From positions 62,001 through 126,000 of the forward strand of contig NZ_AYKT01000005.1 of assembly GCF_000496575.1 (NCBI RefSeq): 64,000 bases of DNA, read 5' to 3'. This stretch comes from Geobacillus thermodenitrificans subsp. thermodenitrificans DSM 465. Its GTDB lineage: Bacteria; Bacillota; Bacilli; Bacillales; Anoxybacillaceae. Below are positions 24,849-32,673 of the stretch, one piece after another. The position numbers were made by a program, and so were the translations under genes. The notes under the pieces were generated by a model that saw only the letters and a list, made by a program, of their open reading frames with translations, was not told where the DNA came from and did no database searches. The first letter of the stretch is position 1. Each line of letters begins with the position of its first letter.

Positions 24849-25472
24849 ACAAACACCTCGGTTTGTTCTTCTTTTCTATTAGAGTGTGCAACAAGCCGGA
24901 CTATATGCAGGCGAAAACACATTTATACGCCTATTTTTTCGGAAACAGCAGGTCGATTCTCTCCTTTTCTTCGTGGCCGACAGAAAAGCAGCATAAAAAA
25001 TGAAAGAAACGTTATGGCAAACAAAAAAACAGGTGTGGGCAAAACCAGCCTGTTTTGGAAGGAAAAATGGTCATAAGCGGGGACATCTATAAAGACGTTT
25101 GTTGTGTATCCAGCTTTCAAGATGCGGATTTCGCTTTCCTACTCAAGCAAGCATAGTACAAATGATTGAGGAATGAGCCCTTGCCAGATTCGTTTAGCGA
25201 CACTTCGTTGACTTTTTGCTGCGTTCTGTGAGCGATGGTTTCCTAGCCGAAAAGCGGCGGGATATTTCATGTCCCTTAATGTCTGTGACCATCGATCAAT
25301 TTAACTATTTGTTCTTTGATTGCTTATATCCTATAATGAATTTAAAAATCGATAAAGATGATTATTCCGATTAAAAAATGATGATGGGGCCCTGTTAATA
25401 TAGATATTAAACAGTCGATAACTTTCTAAAAATAACGAAGAAAATCCAAACTTTACCCAAAACTCCAAAATA
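24849..25472. other. Gene-free stretch at the left edge of the AT-rich island
   Basis: No convincing gene is seen over about 620 bases. It holds AAACAGG and CCTGTTT arms near 25029-25057, and the base composition falls from GC-rich to AT-rich near 25300. It may be remnant sequence from insertion of the island. Confidence 0.4.
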
Positions 25473-25506
25473 TTGAATTGACATTCAATTGACTACCAAT
25501 AAAATA
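25473..25506 (+). promoter_or_regulatory. padR promoter with palindromic operator
   Basis: TTGAAT and ATTCAA (25473-25488) flank TGAC, and TTGACA (25478-25483) inside this palindrome is a perfect -35 box. AAAATA follows 17 bases later. The layout fits autorepression by the PadR protein encoded next. Confidence 0.55.
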
Positions 25507-25549
25507 TACGAGAGAACGTAGAAAGAGTGTGAAAGAAAGGAGGATATCG

Positions 25550-26068
25550 GTGGAACACCGCTCACTAATTCTACTTGGGTTACTAATGGGACAAAGCCAA
25601 CACGGATATCAGATTAATGAATTCATCGAAAAAAACCTAAGTATAGTTACAGATATGAAAAAGTCTACTGCTTACGCTACGCTGGATAAACTACATCAAA
25701 AGGGCTTTATTGATATTAAGTTTGAGCAAAAAGGAAATAGACCCATCCGTAAAGTGTATTCTATAAATGAAAGAGGTCGAAAGTATTTTTACCAATTGCT
25801 ATTAAACAATCTGTCTTCTGCTGAAAGTGTTAATTATCAAGGGGATATTGGGCTAATGTTTATTGATTTTCTTCCTATGGACCAAGCAATACCAGCCTTG
25901 AAAGAACGATTAAAGAAAAACAAAACACTAATTGATCAACTTAAACAAACCCCTGTACATGTAAATCAAACTGGTGTTAATCTTGCAGTCGAACATAAAA
26001 TTACAATGTTAGAAGCAGAAATTTCCTTTCTTGAAAAAACCATTCAATCTCTTCTTTATTCGAATTAA
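25550..26068 (+). CDS. PadR-family transcriptional regulator
   Basis: The 172-residue protein has the PadR winged-helix domain at its start: LILLGLLMGQSQHGYQINEFI, then AYATLDKLHQKGFIDIKFEQKGNRPIRKVYSINERGRKYF. A C-terminal helical dimer domain (FLEKTIQSLLYS) follows. GTG at 25550 is preceded by AAAGGAGG; an upstream ATG in frame has no such site. PadR proteins usually repress an adjacent exporter until a phenolic compound or antibiotic binds. Here the likely target is the ABC pair at 27258-29065, now separated by a dead insertion sequence. Codon use is strongly AT-biased, unlike the surrounding genes. Confidence 0.85.
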   Translation: MEHRSLILLGLLMGQSQHGYQINEFIEKNLSIVTDMKKSTAYATLDKLHQKGFIDIKFEQKGNRPIRKVYSINERGRKYFYQLLLNNLSSAESVNYQGDIGLMFIDFLPMDQAIPALKERLKKNKTLIDQLKQTPVHVNQTGVNLAVEHKITMLEAEISFLEKTIQSLLYSN

Positions 26069-26128
26069 GTTTTATATACTTATGATGTTAAAGCCACCGA
26101 GGATTCTTTTTTATTACCAACGCAGAAC

Positions 26129-27135
26129 GTGTTGCAAAACACATAACGAATGCATAAATGCACATAAAAAATCCACCACCTTAGAAATCATATACAGTGA
26201 CCAAAAGAAACTACCAAGGGGTGGACACGATCATGATTTCCAATTTCGTGATCGAACATGCACTGATGGGTGAAATTGATCCTCTTTTAGAGGCATGATT
26301 TCGATACATCGGCCAACTTTCTTTTCTGGAAACATCGTATGTGACAGGAAGACCCCCAGTGTCTAAAAAGGGACTGCTCACATGTTTCTTTTTGAAAACC
26401 TACTTCGCGATGGATTCTTTACGGCAGTTGGTGAACATCCTCCACCGGTTTGGCTATTTCCGACGAATTTGTGAACGTCTGGAGGTTCCTCATCTGTCTA
26501 CTTTTTCAAGAGCCAGTCAATGGTTTCAAGAACAAGGATTTTCCGATTGGAATGCCCAACTTCTAAACGATTTAGGTGTTCAAAAACCAAAAGTAGTGAT
26601 GATCGATCGTACAGCTCTTCGAAGCAGCCTGTATGATTCCCAAGCAAATTAGGGCATGTCGACTCGGTACCATTGGTTCAAAGGAGATAAACTGCATCTG
26701 TGTACCACCACGGAAGGGATCCATTTTATCCCATGTTTTGACTACCGCCCATCGAAATGACGCAGCAGTGGCACCGGAACTGCTTTCGTCTCTGCAAGGA
26801 TGGGACATCGAGTTTGCACTTGAGGATGCCGCCTACGACAGGGAACAGATCTGTAAAACGGCCGAGCAATGGGACATCTTTTTCGTTTCCCCGATGAACT
26901 GACGCAATAGCGAGGAACGACACGATGCCTATGGCCGGGTGATCCCCGTCTTCTTGAACACTCGATTTGGAAAGTGGCTGTTTGGTCTCCGTAGCACCAT
27001 CGAACGAGTATTTAACCAATGAAAGATGAATGGGTTAGAACAACCTCGGTGGCACGGGCTTCATCGCCATCTATTACATGTGCAATTATGCATACTCATC
27101 CATCATTTTGAGTTTTTACTCTAGTTTTGCAACAC
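26129..27135 (+). mobile_element. IS5377-like insertion sequence remnant
   Basis: The element is about 1.0 kb with perfect 12-base terminal inverted repeats, GTGTTGCAAAAC at 26129 and GTTTTGCAACAC at 27124. It encloses a decayed transposase gene similar in sequence to the Geobacillus IS5377 enzyme as I recall it. No clear target duplication directly abuts the ends. The element lies between a regulator and an exporter operon. Confidence 0.8.
26233..27124 (+). pseudogene. Decayed IS4/IS5-family transposase
   Basis: The reading starts MISNFVIEHALMGEIDPLL and soon meets TGA where the family has Trp. A long open piece follows (VTGRPPVSKKGLLTCFFLKTY and onward), ended by TAG where Trp is expected after SLYDSQAN. 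A frame change near 26730 leads to SHVLTTAHRNDAAVAPELLS and DAAYDREQICKTAEQW. Further stops follow at an expected Arg (near 26900) and near 27020. The final frame ends LCILIHHFEFLL. At least five lesions show that it is inactive. Confidence 0.85.
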
Positions 27136-27257
27136 CATCAACGCAATAAACAAATAATTTTTTTGCATATAGTCACATTTGACTAATCACAAAAAAACTA
27201 ATAAACTCTAATTAATCAAATATGATTAAAAATTTTTTATAGAAGGAGTGGCGTACA

Positions 27258-28376
27258 TTGTTTCTTGCTATAAGAGAGTTAAAGCATGGAAAATTACGAT
27301 TTTCAATGATTGGGCTTATTACTGTCCTGATTGCATGGTTGGTATTCATTCTTTCGGGACTGGGTAATGGCCTTTCCACTCTTAGTGCAGCAACATTTAA
27401 AAATATGAATGCCCATTATGTAACTTTTGAAGAAGGATCGAGAGCCTCTATGAGCCGATCGTTATTGAGTGAATCATTGGTAAAAGAACTGGAAAACCAA
27501 ACTAATGTTACAGCTGCATCAGCAATGGGTGCAACCATGGGAACTGTATTTAAGTCTGCTTCTGCTGATAAAGTAAAAGTAGATGTTGCCCTCTTGGGAA
27601 TCACACCTGGCAGTTTTCTAGAACCGAGTGTGATCGAAGGCAAGCCACTTCAAGCAGATAAGCCTTTAGAAGTTATAGTCAATGATACGTTAAAGAAAAA
27701 AGGCTTTAAGATTGGTGATACGCTGGAAATAGAAGGCTCATTAGAAAAAGTGAAAATTGTAGGGTTTGTTACAAATGAAACATACAACCATTTACCGGCT
27801 ATTTTTACTACTCTAGATAAATGGCGCTCTATTCAATTTGCAGCACCGGGCTCTGATAAAGGAATTGAAAAACCTGTAAATGCCATTATGCTGCAAGGGG
27901 AAAATATTGATCCAGAGAAATTAAATAAGCACTTCAAGAATACTGAAACAGTCACCAAGGCCGCAGCCATACAAGGAATGCCTGGTTATAAAGAAGAGAA
28001 TGGCACGATTATGATGATGCTCGCCTTCCTTTTGGCTATCTCGGCATTTGTAATCGGAGTATTCTTTTATGTACTTACCTTGCAAAAGTCGAATCAGTTT
28101 GGCATTTTAAAAGCCATTGGTGCCAGCAATCGTTTTCTCGGAAAAGCTATTGTATCTCAAGTATTTCTATTATCATCAATTAGTATTGTGGTAGGAATCT
28201 TGTTAACTTATGGGACAGCCCTTATTCTTCCGGATGAAATGCCATTTTCACTTGATACTAAATTAGTTGTCGTTTATGCCCTTTTATTACTTGTAGTTTC
28301 GATTTTAAGTTCCTTGATTTCCGTTCGAAAAATTACAAAAATCGATCCGCTTCAAGCGATTGGGAGGATGGAATAA
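27258..28376 (+). CDS. FtsX-type ABC transporter permease
   Basis: The 372-residue protein has one N-terminal membrane helix (residues 15-38), a large extracytoplasmic domain (about 40-245) and three C-terminal helices (about 255-275, 300-320 and 335-358), ending VRKITKIDPLQAIGRME. This is the MacB/FtsX (DevC-like) layout, whose members extrude peptides, antibiotics or envelope lipids through mechanical coupling. TTG start after AGAAGGAG. The stop overlaps the ATPase start by one base. AT-rich coding; regulated probably by the upstream PadR. Confidence 0.85.
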   Translation: MFLAIRELKHGKLRFSMIGLITVLIAWLVFILSGLGNGLSTLSAATFKNMNAHYVTFEEGSRASMSRSLLSESLVKELENQTNVTAASAMGATMGTVFKSASADKVKVDVALLGITPGSFLEPSVIEGKPLQADKPLEVIVNDTLKKKGFKIGDTLEIEGSLEKVKIVGFVTNETYNHLPAIFTTLDKWRSIQFAAPGSDKGIEKPVNAIMLQGENIDPEKLNKHFKNTETVTKAAAIQGMPGYKEENGTIMMMLAFLLAISAFVIGVFFYVLTLQKSNQFGILKAIGASNRFLGKAIVSQVFLLSSISIVVGILLTYGTALILPDEMPFSLDTKLVVVYALLLLVVSILSSLISVRKITKIDPLQAIGRME

Positions 28377-29065
28377 TGTCCGTAATACAATTCAAGAATG
28401 TCTCTAAACTGTATCAACAAGGTGAAAATCAAGTTCTTGCCCTTGATAATGTCTCCCTAACGGTGGAACAAGGTGAGTTTATTGCTGTCATTGGTCCATC
28501 AGGTTCAGGTAAAAGTACATTTCTAGCGATTGCAGGTGCATTGCTTCATGCAACGAAAGGTGAGGTCATCATTAACGGTAAGAGCCTGAATGAATTAAAA
28601 CCTAAGGATTTGGCCCAATTACGGCTCAAGGAAATCGGATTTATCTTACAAAACAGTAATCTCGTCCCTTATTTAAATGTTCTGGAACAATTACTTGTCG
28701 TGAAAAGAATGTCAGGGAAACTTGTAAAGGAAGATAAGGAATTCGCTAAAGAATTGTTACAAAGCCTCGGTTTAGCAGCAAAAATGGAAAAATTACCCGA
28801 ACAATTATCAGGAGGAGAACGCCAACGAGTTGCAATTGCTCGAGCTTTTATAAACAATCCTTCGATTATTTTGGCAGATGAACCAACAGCAAGTCTTGAT
28901 TCGAAAAACGCCCATGAAGTGGTTCAACTCATAGCAAAAGAAACAAAAACAAGAAACAAAGCAGCGATTATGGTTACCCATGACGAACGAATGCTGGAAT
29001 ACTGCGATAAAGTGTATAAAATGGAAGATGGCAAACTGAAACGAGATGATTCTTTCCGCTCTTAA
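28376..29065 (+). CDS. ABC transporter ATP-binding protein (LolD/MacB type)
   Basis: The 229-residue ATPase has Walker A GPSGSGKST (residues 40-48), a Q-loop (IGFILQNSNLVPYL), the signature LSGGERQRVAIARA, Walker B IILADEPTASLDS and the switch His in VTHDERM. This is the LolD/MacB/FtsE-like class that pairs with FtsX-type permeases, here the upstream gene. The permease stop and this ATG overlap (TAATG), so the two are coupled. A strong terminator lies about 100 bases downstream. Confidence 0.92.
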   Translation: MSVIQFKNVSKLYQQGENQVLALDNVSLTVEQGEFIAVIGPSGSGKSTFLAIAGALLHATKGEVIINGKSLNELKPKDLAQLRLKEIGFILQNSNLVPYLNVLEQLLVVKRMSGKLVKEDKEFAKELLQSLGLAAKMEKLPEQLSGGERQRVAIARAFINNPSIILADEPTASLDSKNAHEVVQLIAKETKTRNKAAIMVTHDERMLEYCDKVYKMEDGKLKRDDSFRS

Positions 29066-29165
29066 GATATAACCCCGAACAAAAATCCCCGTTCTGGGGG
29101 AGAGTAGTCATTATTTCAGAGGTTGCTTCGACTTTGAAACCAAATAAATCATCATTTACTTATAG

Positions 29166-29198
29166 CAAAACCCCTGCTTTTAATGAGTAGGGGTTTTG
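29166..29198 (+). terminator. Terminator of the AT-rich ABC operon
   Basis: CAAAACCCCTGC pairs with GTAGGGGTTTTG (one mismatch) around nine bases, followed by TTTATG. Confidence 0.75.
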
Positions 29199-29406
29199 TT
29201 TATGAATCGGGAAAGAAACAAGAGTAAGCATGTTAAGTCCTATTATATTCATATAACAGAGATGTAATCTCACGAAATTCAAATAATTACCAGATCAGAA
29301 TTGAACTTCAAACTCGCTTTTTCAAATTTTCACAAAAACCTCATTTACTTTTGATATGGTTCACCACACATTATCTAAACACATAGTTGATTTTTTTCAT
29401 GGCAAA

Positions 29407-29462
29407 TAAAAAATGTCACCCCCGTTTTCTTAATCAATCTGATCAGAAAACGTTGATGACAT
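29407..29462 (-). terminator. Terminator of xpt-pbuX
   Basis: On the minus strand, ATGTCA plus CGTTTTC arms pair with GAAAACG plus TGACAT through a bulge, and the stem runs into TTTTTTATT, about 65 bases after the pbuX stop. Confidence 0.65.
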
Positions 29463-29525
29463 GTAGACGACACTCTAACATATTTTGAGTCTAAATATGT
29501 TGGATATTTAGAAAGGACAACACGA

Positions 29526-30833
29526 TTAGGAAATTTTTTGTTCCTGCAACGGCAATGTAGCCGATCTTCTTACCTTACCGAAATGGAAGACTGCATTTAA
29601 GATGATGGCCGTCATGCTGCCGGCGACGATGCCGCTATCCGTCAAAATGCGGAGGCCGGCCGGGAGCTCGGCGAATAAGTTCGGTACCGCCGTCACCCCG
29701 AGCCCCACGCCGATCGAGCAAGCGATAATCAGCAAGTTTTCTTGCACAGTCAAGTCGACTTGGCTCAACATTTTCACGCCATAAGCGATGACCATGCCAA
29801 ACATGGCGAGCATCGCCCCGCCGAGCACCGGGGCTGGAATGATCGTCGCCACAGCGGCGATTTTCGGCACAAATCCAAGCAAGATGAGAAACAGAGCGGC
29901 GGCATAAATGACGTTTCGCGTTTTCACCCCCGATAATTGAACGAGGCCAACGTTTTGCGAGTATGTCGTATACGGAAACGCATTTAGCAGCCCGCCGACG
30001 ATGATCGCCAACCCTTCGGCGCGGTAACCGCCCGCCAAATCCTCATCCGTCAACCGGCGACGGCAAATATCAGACAACGCGAAGTAGACGCCGGTCGATT
30101 CGACGAGGCTGACGATAGCGACCAACACCATCGTCAAGATGGCCGAGCCATGGAATGATGGAACACCGAAATAAAACGGCTGCGGCAGATGAACCCACGA
30201 TGCTTCGGTGACAGCCGTCCAGTCTACTTTTCCCATCACGGCCGCGACAACAGTGCCGGCGGCCATTCCAAGCAAAATGGCAATCGAGCGAATGAAGCCT
30301 TTGAAACAGCGGTACAATACAACAATGAGCGCGAGCACGCCAAACGACAGCGCCAAGTTAGTTGGATCGCCAAAATCTTCTGCTCCTTGTCCTCCGGCCA
30401 TATTGTTCACAGCCGCCGGAATGAGCGTCAAGCCAATAATTGTTACGACCGAACCGGTGACAACCGGAGGGAACAACGCCCGCAACTTGCCGAAATACGG
30501 GCTGATGAGCACGACGACAAGCCCAGCGCAAAGGATCGAACCATATACGGCTGTCATTCCGTATTGACCGCCGATGGCGATCATCGGCCCGACCGCCGTA
30601 AACGTACAGCCAAGCATGACCGGCAAGCCGATGCCAAACAACTTATTCTTCCATACTTGCAAAAACGTCGCGATGCCGCACGTCAATAAATCAACGGCTA
30701 CTAAATAGGTGAGCTGCTCTCCCGATAGCTGAAGCGCACCGCCGACGACAAGCGGAACGACGATCGCCCCGGCATACATTGCCAATACGTGCTGAATGCC
30801 TAATGACCCGATTTGCCACCATTTCATTTTCAT
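29526..30833 (-). CDS. pbuX: Xanthine permease PbuX (NCS2 family)
   Basis: The 435-residue protein has about twelve membrane helices and NCS2 motifs: GIQHVLAMYAGAIVVPLVVG at the start, the QNVGLVQLSGVKTRNVIY segment with its conserved Gln, and the SLVESTGVYFALS half-helix carrying the substrate-coordinating Glu. It imports xanthine with protons. The ATG overlaps the xpt stop (TGATG). Guanine-riboswitch control of the leader applies to both genes. Confidence 0.93.
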   Translation of the reverse strand: MKMKWWQIGSLGIQHVLAMYAGAIVVPLVVGGALQLSGEQLTYLVAVDLLTCGIATFLQVWKNKLFGIGLPVMLGCTFTAVGPMIAIGGQYGMTAVYGSILCAGLVVVLISPYFGKLRALFPPVVTGSVVTIIGLTLIPAAVNNMAGGQGAEDFGDPTNLALSFGVLALIVVLYRCFKGFIRSIAILLGMAAGTVVAAVMGKVDWTAVTEASWVHLPQPFYFGVPSFHGSAILTMVLVAIVSLVESTGVYFALSDICRRRLTDEDLAGGYRAEGLAIIVGGLLNAFPYTTYSQNVGLVQLSGVKTRNVIYAAALFLILLGFVPKIAAVATIIPAPVLGGAMLAMFGMVIAYGVKMLSQVDLTVQENLLIIACSIGVGLGVTAVPNLFAELPAGLRILTDSGIVAGSMTAIILNAVFHFGKVRRSATLPLQEQKIS

Positions 30834-31417
30834 CAGCTCATCACCTCTTCGTGAAATCGAATGACGCCATCGCTGAGCGAGGCGATGCGGGCGAGCGAAA
30901 CGACGCGGAATCCTTGCGAACGAAGGAGCCGGCCGCCGTCTTGAAACGCTTTTTCAATGACAATACCGATGCCGACAACATCCGCTCCAGCTTGACGGAC
31001 GACCTCCACCATCCCGAGCGCCGCTTGGCCGTTGGCTAAAAAGTCATCGATAATCAGCACCCGGTCACTGCTATCCAGTAGCGGCCGGGAAACAATGATT
31101 TCGTTCGTCTCCTTCTTCGTAAAAGAATATACTTCCGCGCGATACACTTCACTAGTCATCGTCAGCGGTCGCCGCTTGCGGGCAACGACAAGAGGTACAC
31201 CGAGCTCATAGGCAGCCATAAGCGCCGGGCTAATACCGGATGACTCAAGCGTTAGCACTTTCGTCGGCCGCTCACGGTGAAACTGAGCAGCAAACTCCTC
31301 ACCGATCCGTTTCATAAGGTGCGGGTCGACTTGATGGTTTAAGAAGCGGTCGACTTTGAGCACTCCGTCCGCGACGACCTCCCCCTCGGCGGCAATTTTC
31401 TCGAGCAATTCGCGCAT
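30833..31417 (-). CDS. xpt: Xanthine phosphoribosyltransferase
   Basis: The 194-residue enzyme converts xanthine plus PRPP to XMP. The PRPP loop [16 protein letters not shown] is at about residues 125-140. [14 protein letters not shown] and [21 protein letters not shown] fit the Xpt family. The ATG at 31415-31417 follows GGAGGG. It is the first gene of xpt-pbuX and lies just after a guanine-class riboswitch. Confidence 0.95.
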   Translation of the reverse strand: MRELLEKIAAEGEVVADGVLKVDRFLNHQVDPHLMKRIGEEFAAQFHRERPTKVLTLESSGISPALMAAYELGVPLVVARKRRPLTMTSEVYRAEVYSFTKKETNEIIVSRPLLDSSDRVLIIDDFLANGQAALGMVEVVRQAGADVVGIGIVIEKAFQDGGRLLRSQGFRVVSLARIASLSDGVIRFHEEVMS

Positions 31418-31430
31418 ACTGATTCCCTCC

Positions 31431-31619
31431 AATAAAAAAAGCTTAAAAAACACCGGCCTCACCCATTCCATGAGTCAGGCAATGTCTTTTAAGCCGAAGC
31501 AAACCGGAAGGCACAAGGCGGCCATGACCGCCTCCCTCCTGACATTGCCACTCATAGTCAGCCGATTTACGGTCGGCTGGTAGAGACTCGCAAGCCGTAT
31601 TCTTGCGATTATATGAGTG
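31431..31619 (-). promoter_or_regulatory. Guanine-class purine riboswitch with terminator
   Basis: On the minus strand, the aptamer (31550-31619) has P1 arms ACTCAT and ATGAGT, the conserved TATAATCGC, loop L2 with P2 arms CGCAAG/CTTGCG, the TCTACC junction, P3 arms AGCCGAC/TCGGCT and a final GACTAT whose C corresponds to the guanine-specific position 74. Downstream, a long hairpin (31441-31494) followed by TTTTTTT is the terminator. A 9-base repeat lets GGCAATGTC just after the aptamer pair with GACATTGCC in the terminator's left arm as the antiterminator. Confidence 0.92.
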
Positions 31620-31888
31620 AGTCAGCGTGATTCATTTATTAGCAGTATACCATGAGCGACAGCGGTTGAGAAGCATTTTTTACTAAAAAAGACGAACATT
31701 GATGGATAAAAAATGACAATTATTCGCTTTTATCCTTTTACTATCATTCTCATTCTTTTCATTAACAAAACCAATGCCAGCTACGCCACAACGAAGAACC
31801 ATCATTCATTGCAGCACCTCTTTTTTTCCATCTTGTTCATACATTTTTCACAATCGTCACCATTTGTTCAAACTTCCTACATCATTTT

Positions 31889-31931
31889 TGTGAGAAAAGT
31901 CACTGTGACCACAGTTTCCTACAGTTATGAT
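31889..31931 (+). promoter_or_regulatory. Fnr/CRP-like site and promoter of the cba3 oxidase operon
   Basis: TGTGA-N6-TCACT (31889-31904) matches nine of ten positions of the Fnr/CRP palindrome. TATGAT at 31926-31931 is a good -10, and a start about 7 bases later would place the site centre at -41.5, the class II activator position. The rest of 31640-31888 holds no supported gene. Confidence 0.6.
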
Positions 31932-32018
31932 AGTGTCAAAGCAGGGAAATCCGCCGGTTGGCGCTCCTGCCTCACTACTGTTCTGGGGGATGAATTTGAA
32001 AAAGAGGAGGGATACAGC

Positions 32019-32180
32019 ATGGCAAAACCGGAGTGGACAAAAACGACTACGACGATCCAGCAAACGAAAAAAGAGAAAGAGCCGGGTCTCGGCGGCACGC
32101 TGGCGTCCGTATTTTTGCTCGGCTTTTTCATCATTTTCGCTTGGGTCAGCGTCTACTTTTTATTTCTAAACCGGATATAA
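32019..32180 (+). CDS. Cytochrome c oxidase subunit IIa (CbaD-like)
   Basis: This 53-residue peptide has a polar Lys/Thr-rich head and a single membrane helix (GLGGTLASVFLLGFFIIFAW, residues 23-42), ending NRI. Subunit IIa of ba3/cba3 oxidases has this size and shape and lies immediately before the subunit II gene, as here. AAAGAGGAGGG precedes the ATG at 32019. It is the first gene of the cba3 operon, 21 bases before subunit II. Confidence 0.85.
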   Translation: MAKPEWTKTTTTIQQTKKEKEPGLGGTLASVFLLGFFIIFAWVSVYFLFLNRI

Positions 32181-32201
32181 GCGGCGAAGGAGGAACTTGA
32201 T

Positions 32202-32672
32202 GTGCACATTCATAAGTACGAAAAAATTTGGCTGACGTTTGGTATCGGCTGTCTCGTTGTCTTCTTAACCGTCGTCGGTGTGAGCGCTTTCGCTGCCGGA
32301 CAGCAGCCGCCAAGCTGCCTGACGACAATCGATCCAGAGAAAGTAGACACGACCCCGCCATTTGATCAGCCGGGTCTTGTCAAAAAAGGAGAGAATGAAT
32401 ACGAACTGAACATCGTCGTTGCTGCCTTTTCCTTTACACCAAATGCAATTGAAATTCCAAAAGGAGCAAAAGTGACGATTAACGTTACTTCGAAGGATGT
32501 TATCCATGGATTTCAAATTCCAGGAACAAACATAAACATGATGGTCGAACCTGGCTACGTCAACAGCTTGACGGCTACGTTTGATGAACCGGGCGAATAT
32601 ACGATCCTTTGTAATGAATATTGCGGCGCCGGCCATCATATGATGACGGCACGCATTAAGGTGGTGGAGTAA
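32202..32672 (+). CDS. cbaB: cba3-type cytochrome oxidase subunit II
   Basis: The 156-residue protein has an N-terminal membrane anchor (residues 10-32) and a cupredoxin domain. The CuA-site motif is LCNEYCGAGHHMM (two Cys, Glu, His, Met), with an upstream His in DVIHGFQIPG. It lacks a cytochrome c domain, as in ba3 oxidases. GTG start after AAGGAGG. It delivers electrons from cytochrome c to subunit I, whose gene begins two bases later. Confidence 0.93.
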   Translation: MHIHKYEKIWLTFGIGCLVVFLTVVGVSAFAAGQQPPSCLTTIDPEKVDTTPPFDQPGLVKKGENEYELNIVVAAFSFTPNAIEIPKGAKVTINVTSKDVIHGFQIPGTNINMMVEPGYVNSLTATFDEPGEYTILCNEYCGAGHHMMTARIKVVE

Positions 32673-32673
32673 C

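Larger units (their letters stand above)
29066..29525. other. Gene-free region between the ABC operon and pbuX
   Basis: Over about 460 bases I see a GC hairpin near 29088 (CCCC-GTTCT-GGGG), the operon terminator at 29166 and the pbuX terminator at 29407. Otherwise it is AT-rich sequence without a supported gene. Confidence 0.5.

Noticed and set aside
24923..25120. A 65-codon minus-strand frame in the gap after bpsA
   Set aside because: No ribosome site, no conserved motif, and it spans an inverted repeat. Composition is unlike neighbouring genes.
26121..27145. Target-site duplication of the IS
   Set aside because: The flanks AACGCAGAAC and CATCAACGCA share CAACGCA but not directly at the ends, so no duplication is claimed.
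31713..32018. In-frame upstream extension of subunit IIa with a hydrophobic stretch
   Set aside because: It covers the Fnr-like site and promoter. The ATG at 32019 has AGAGGAGG and gives the family length.
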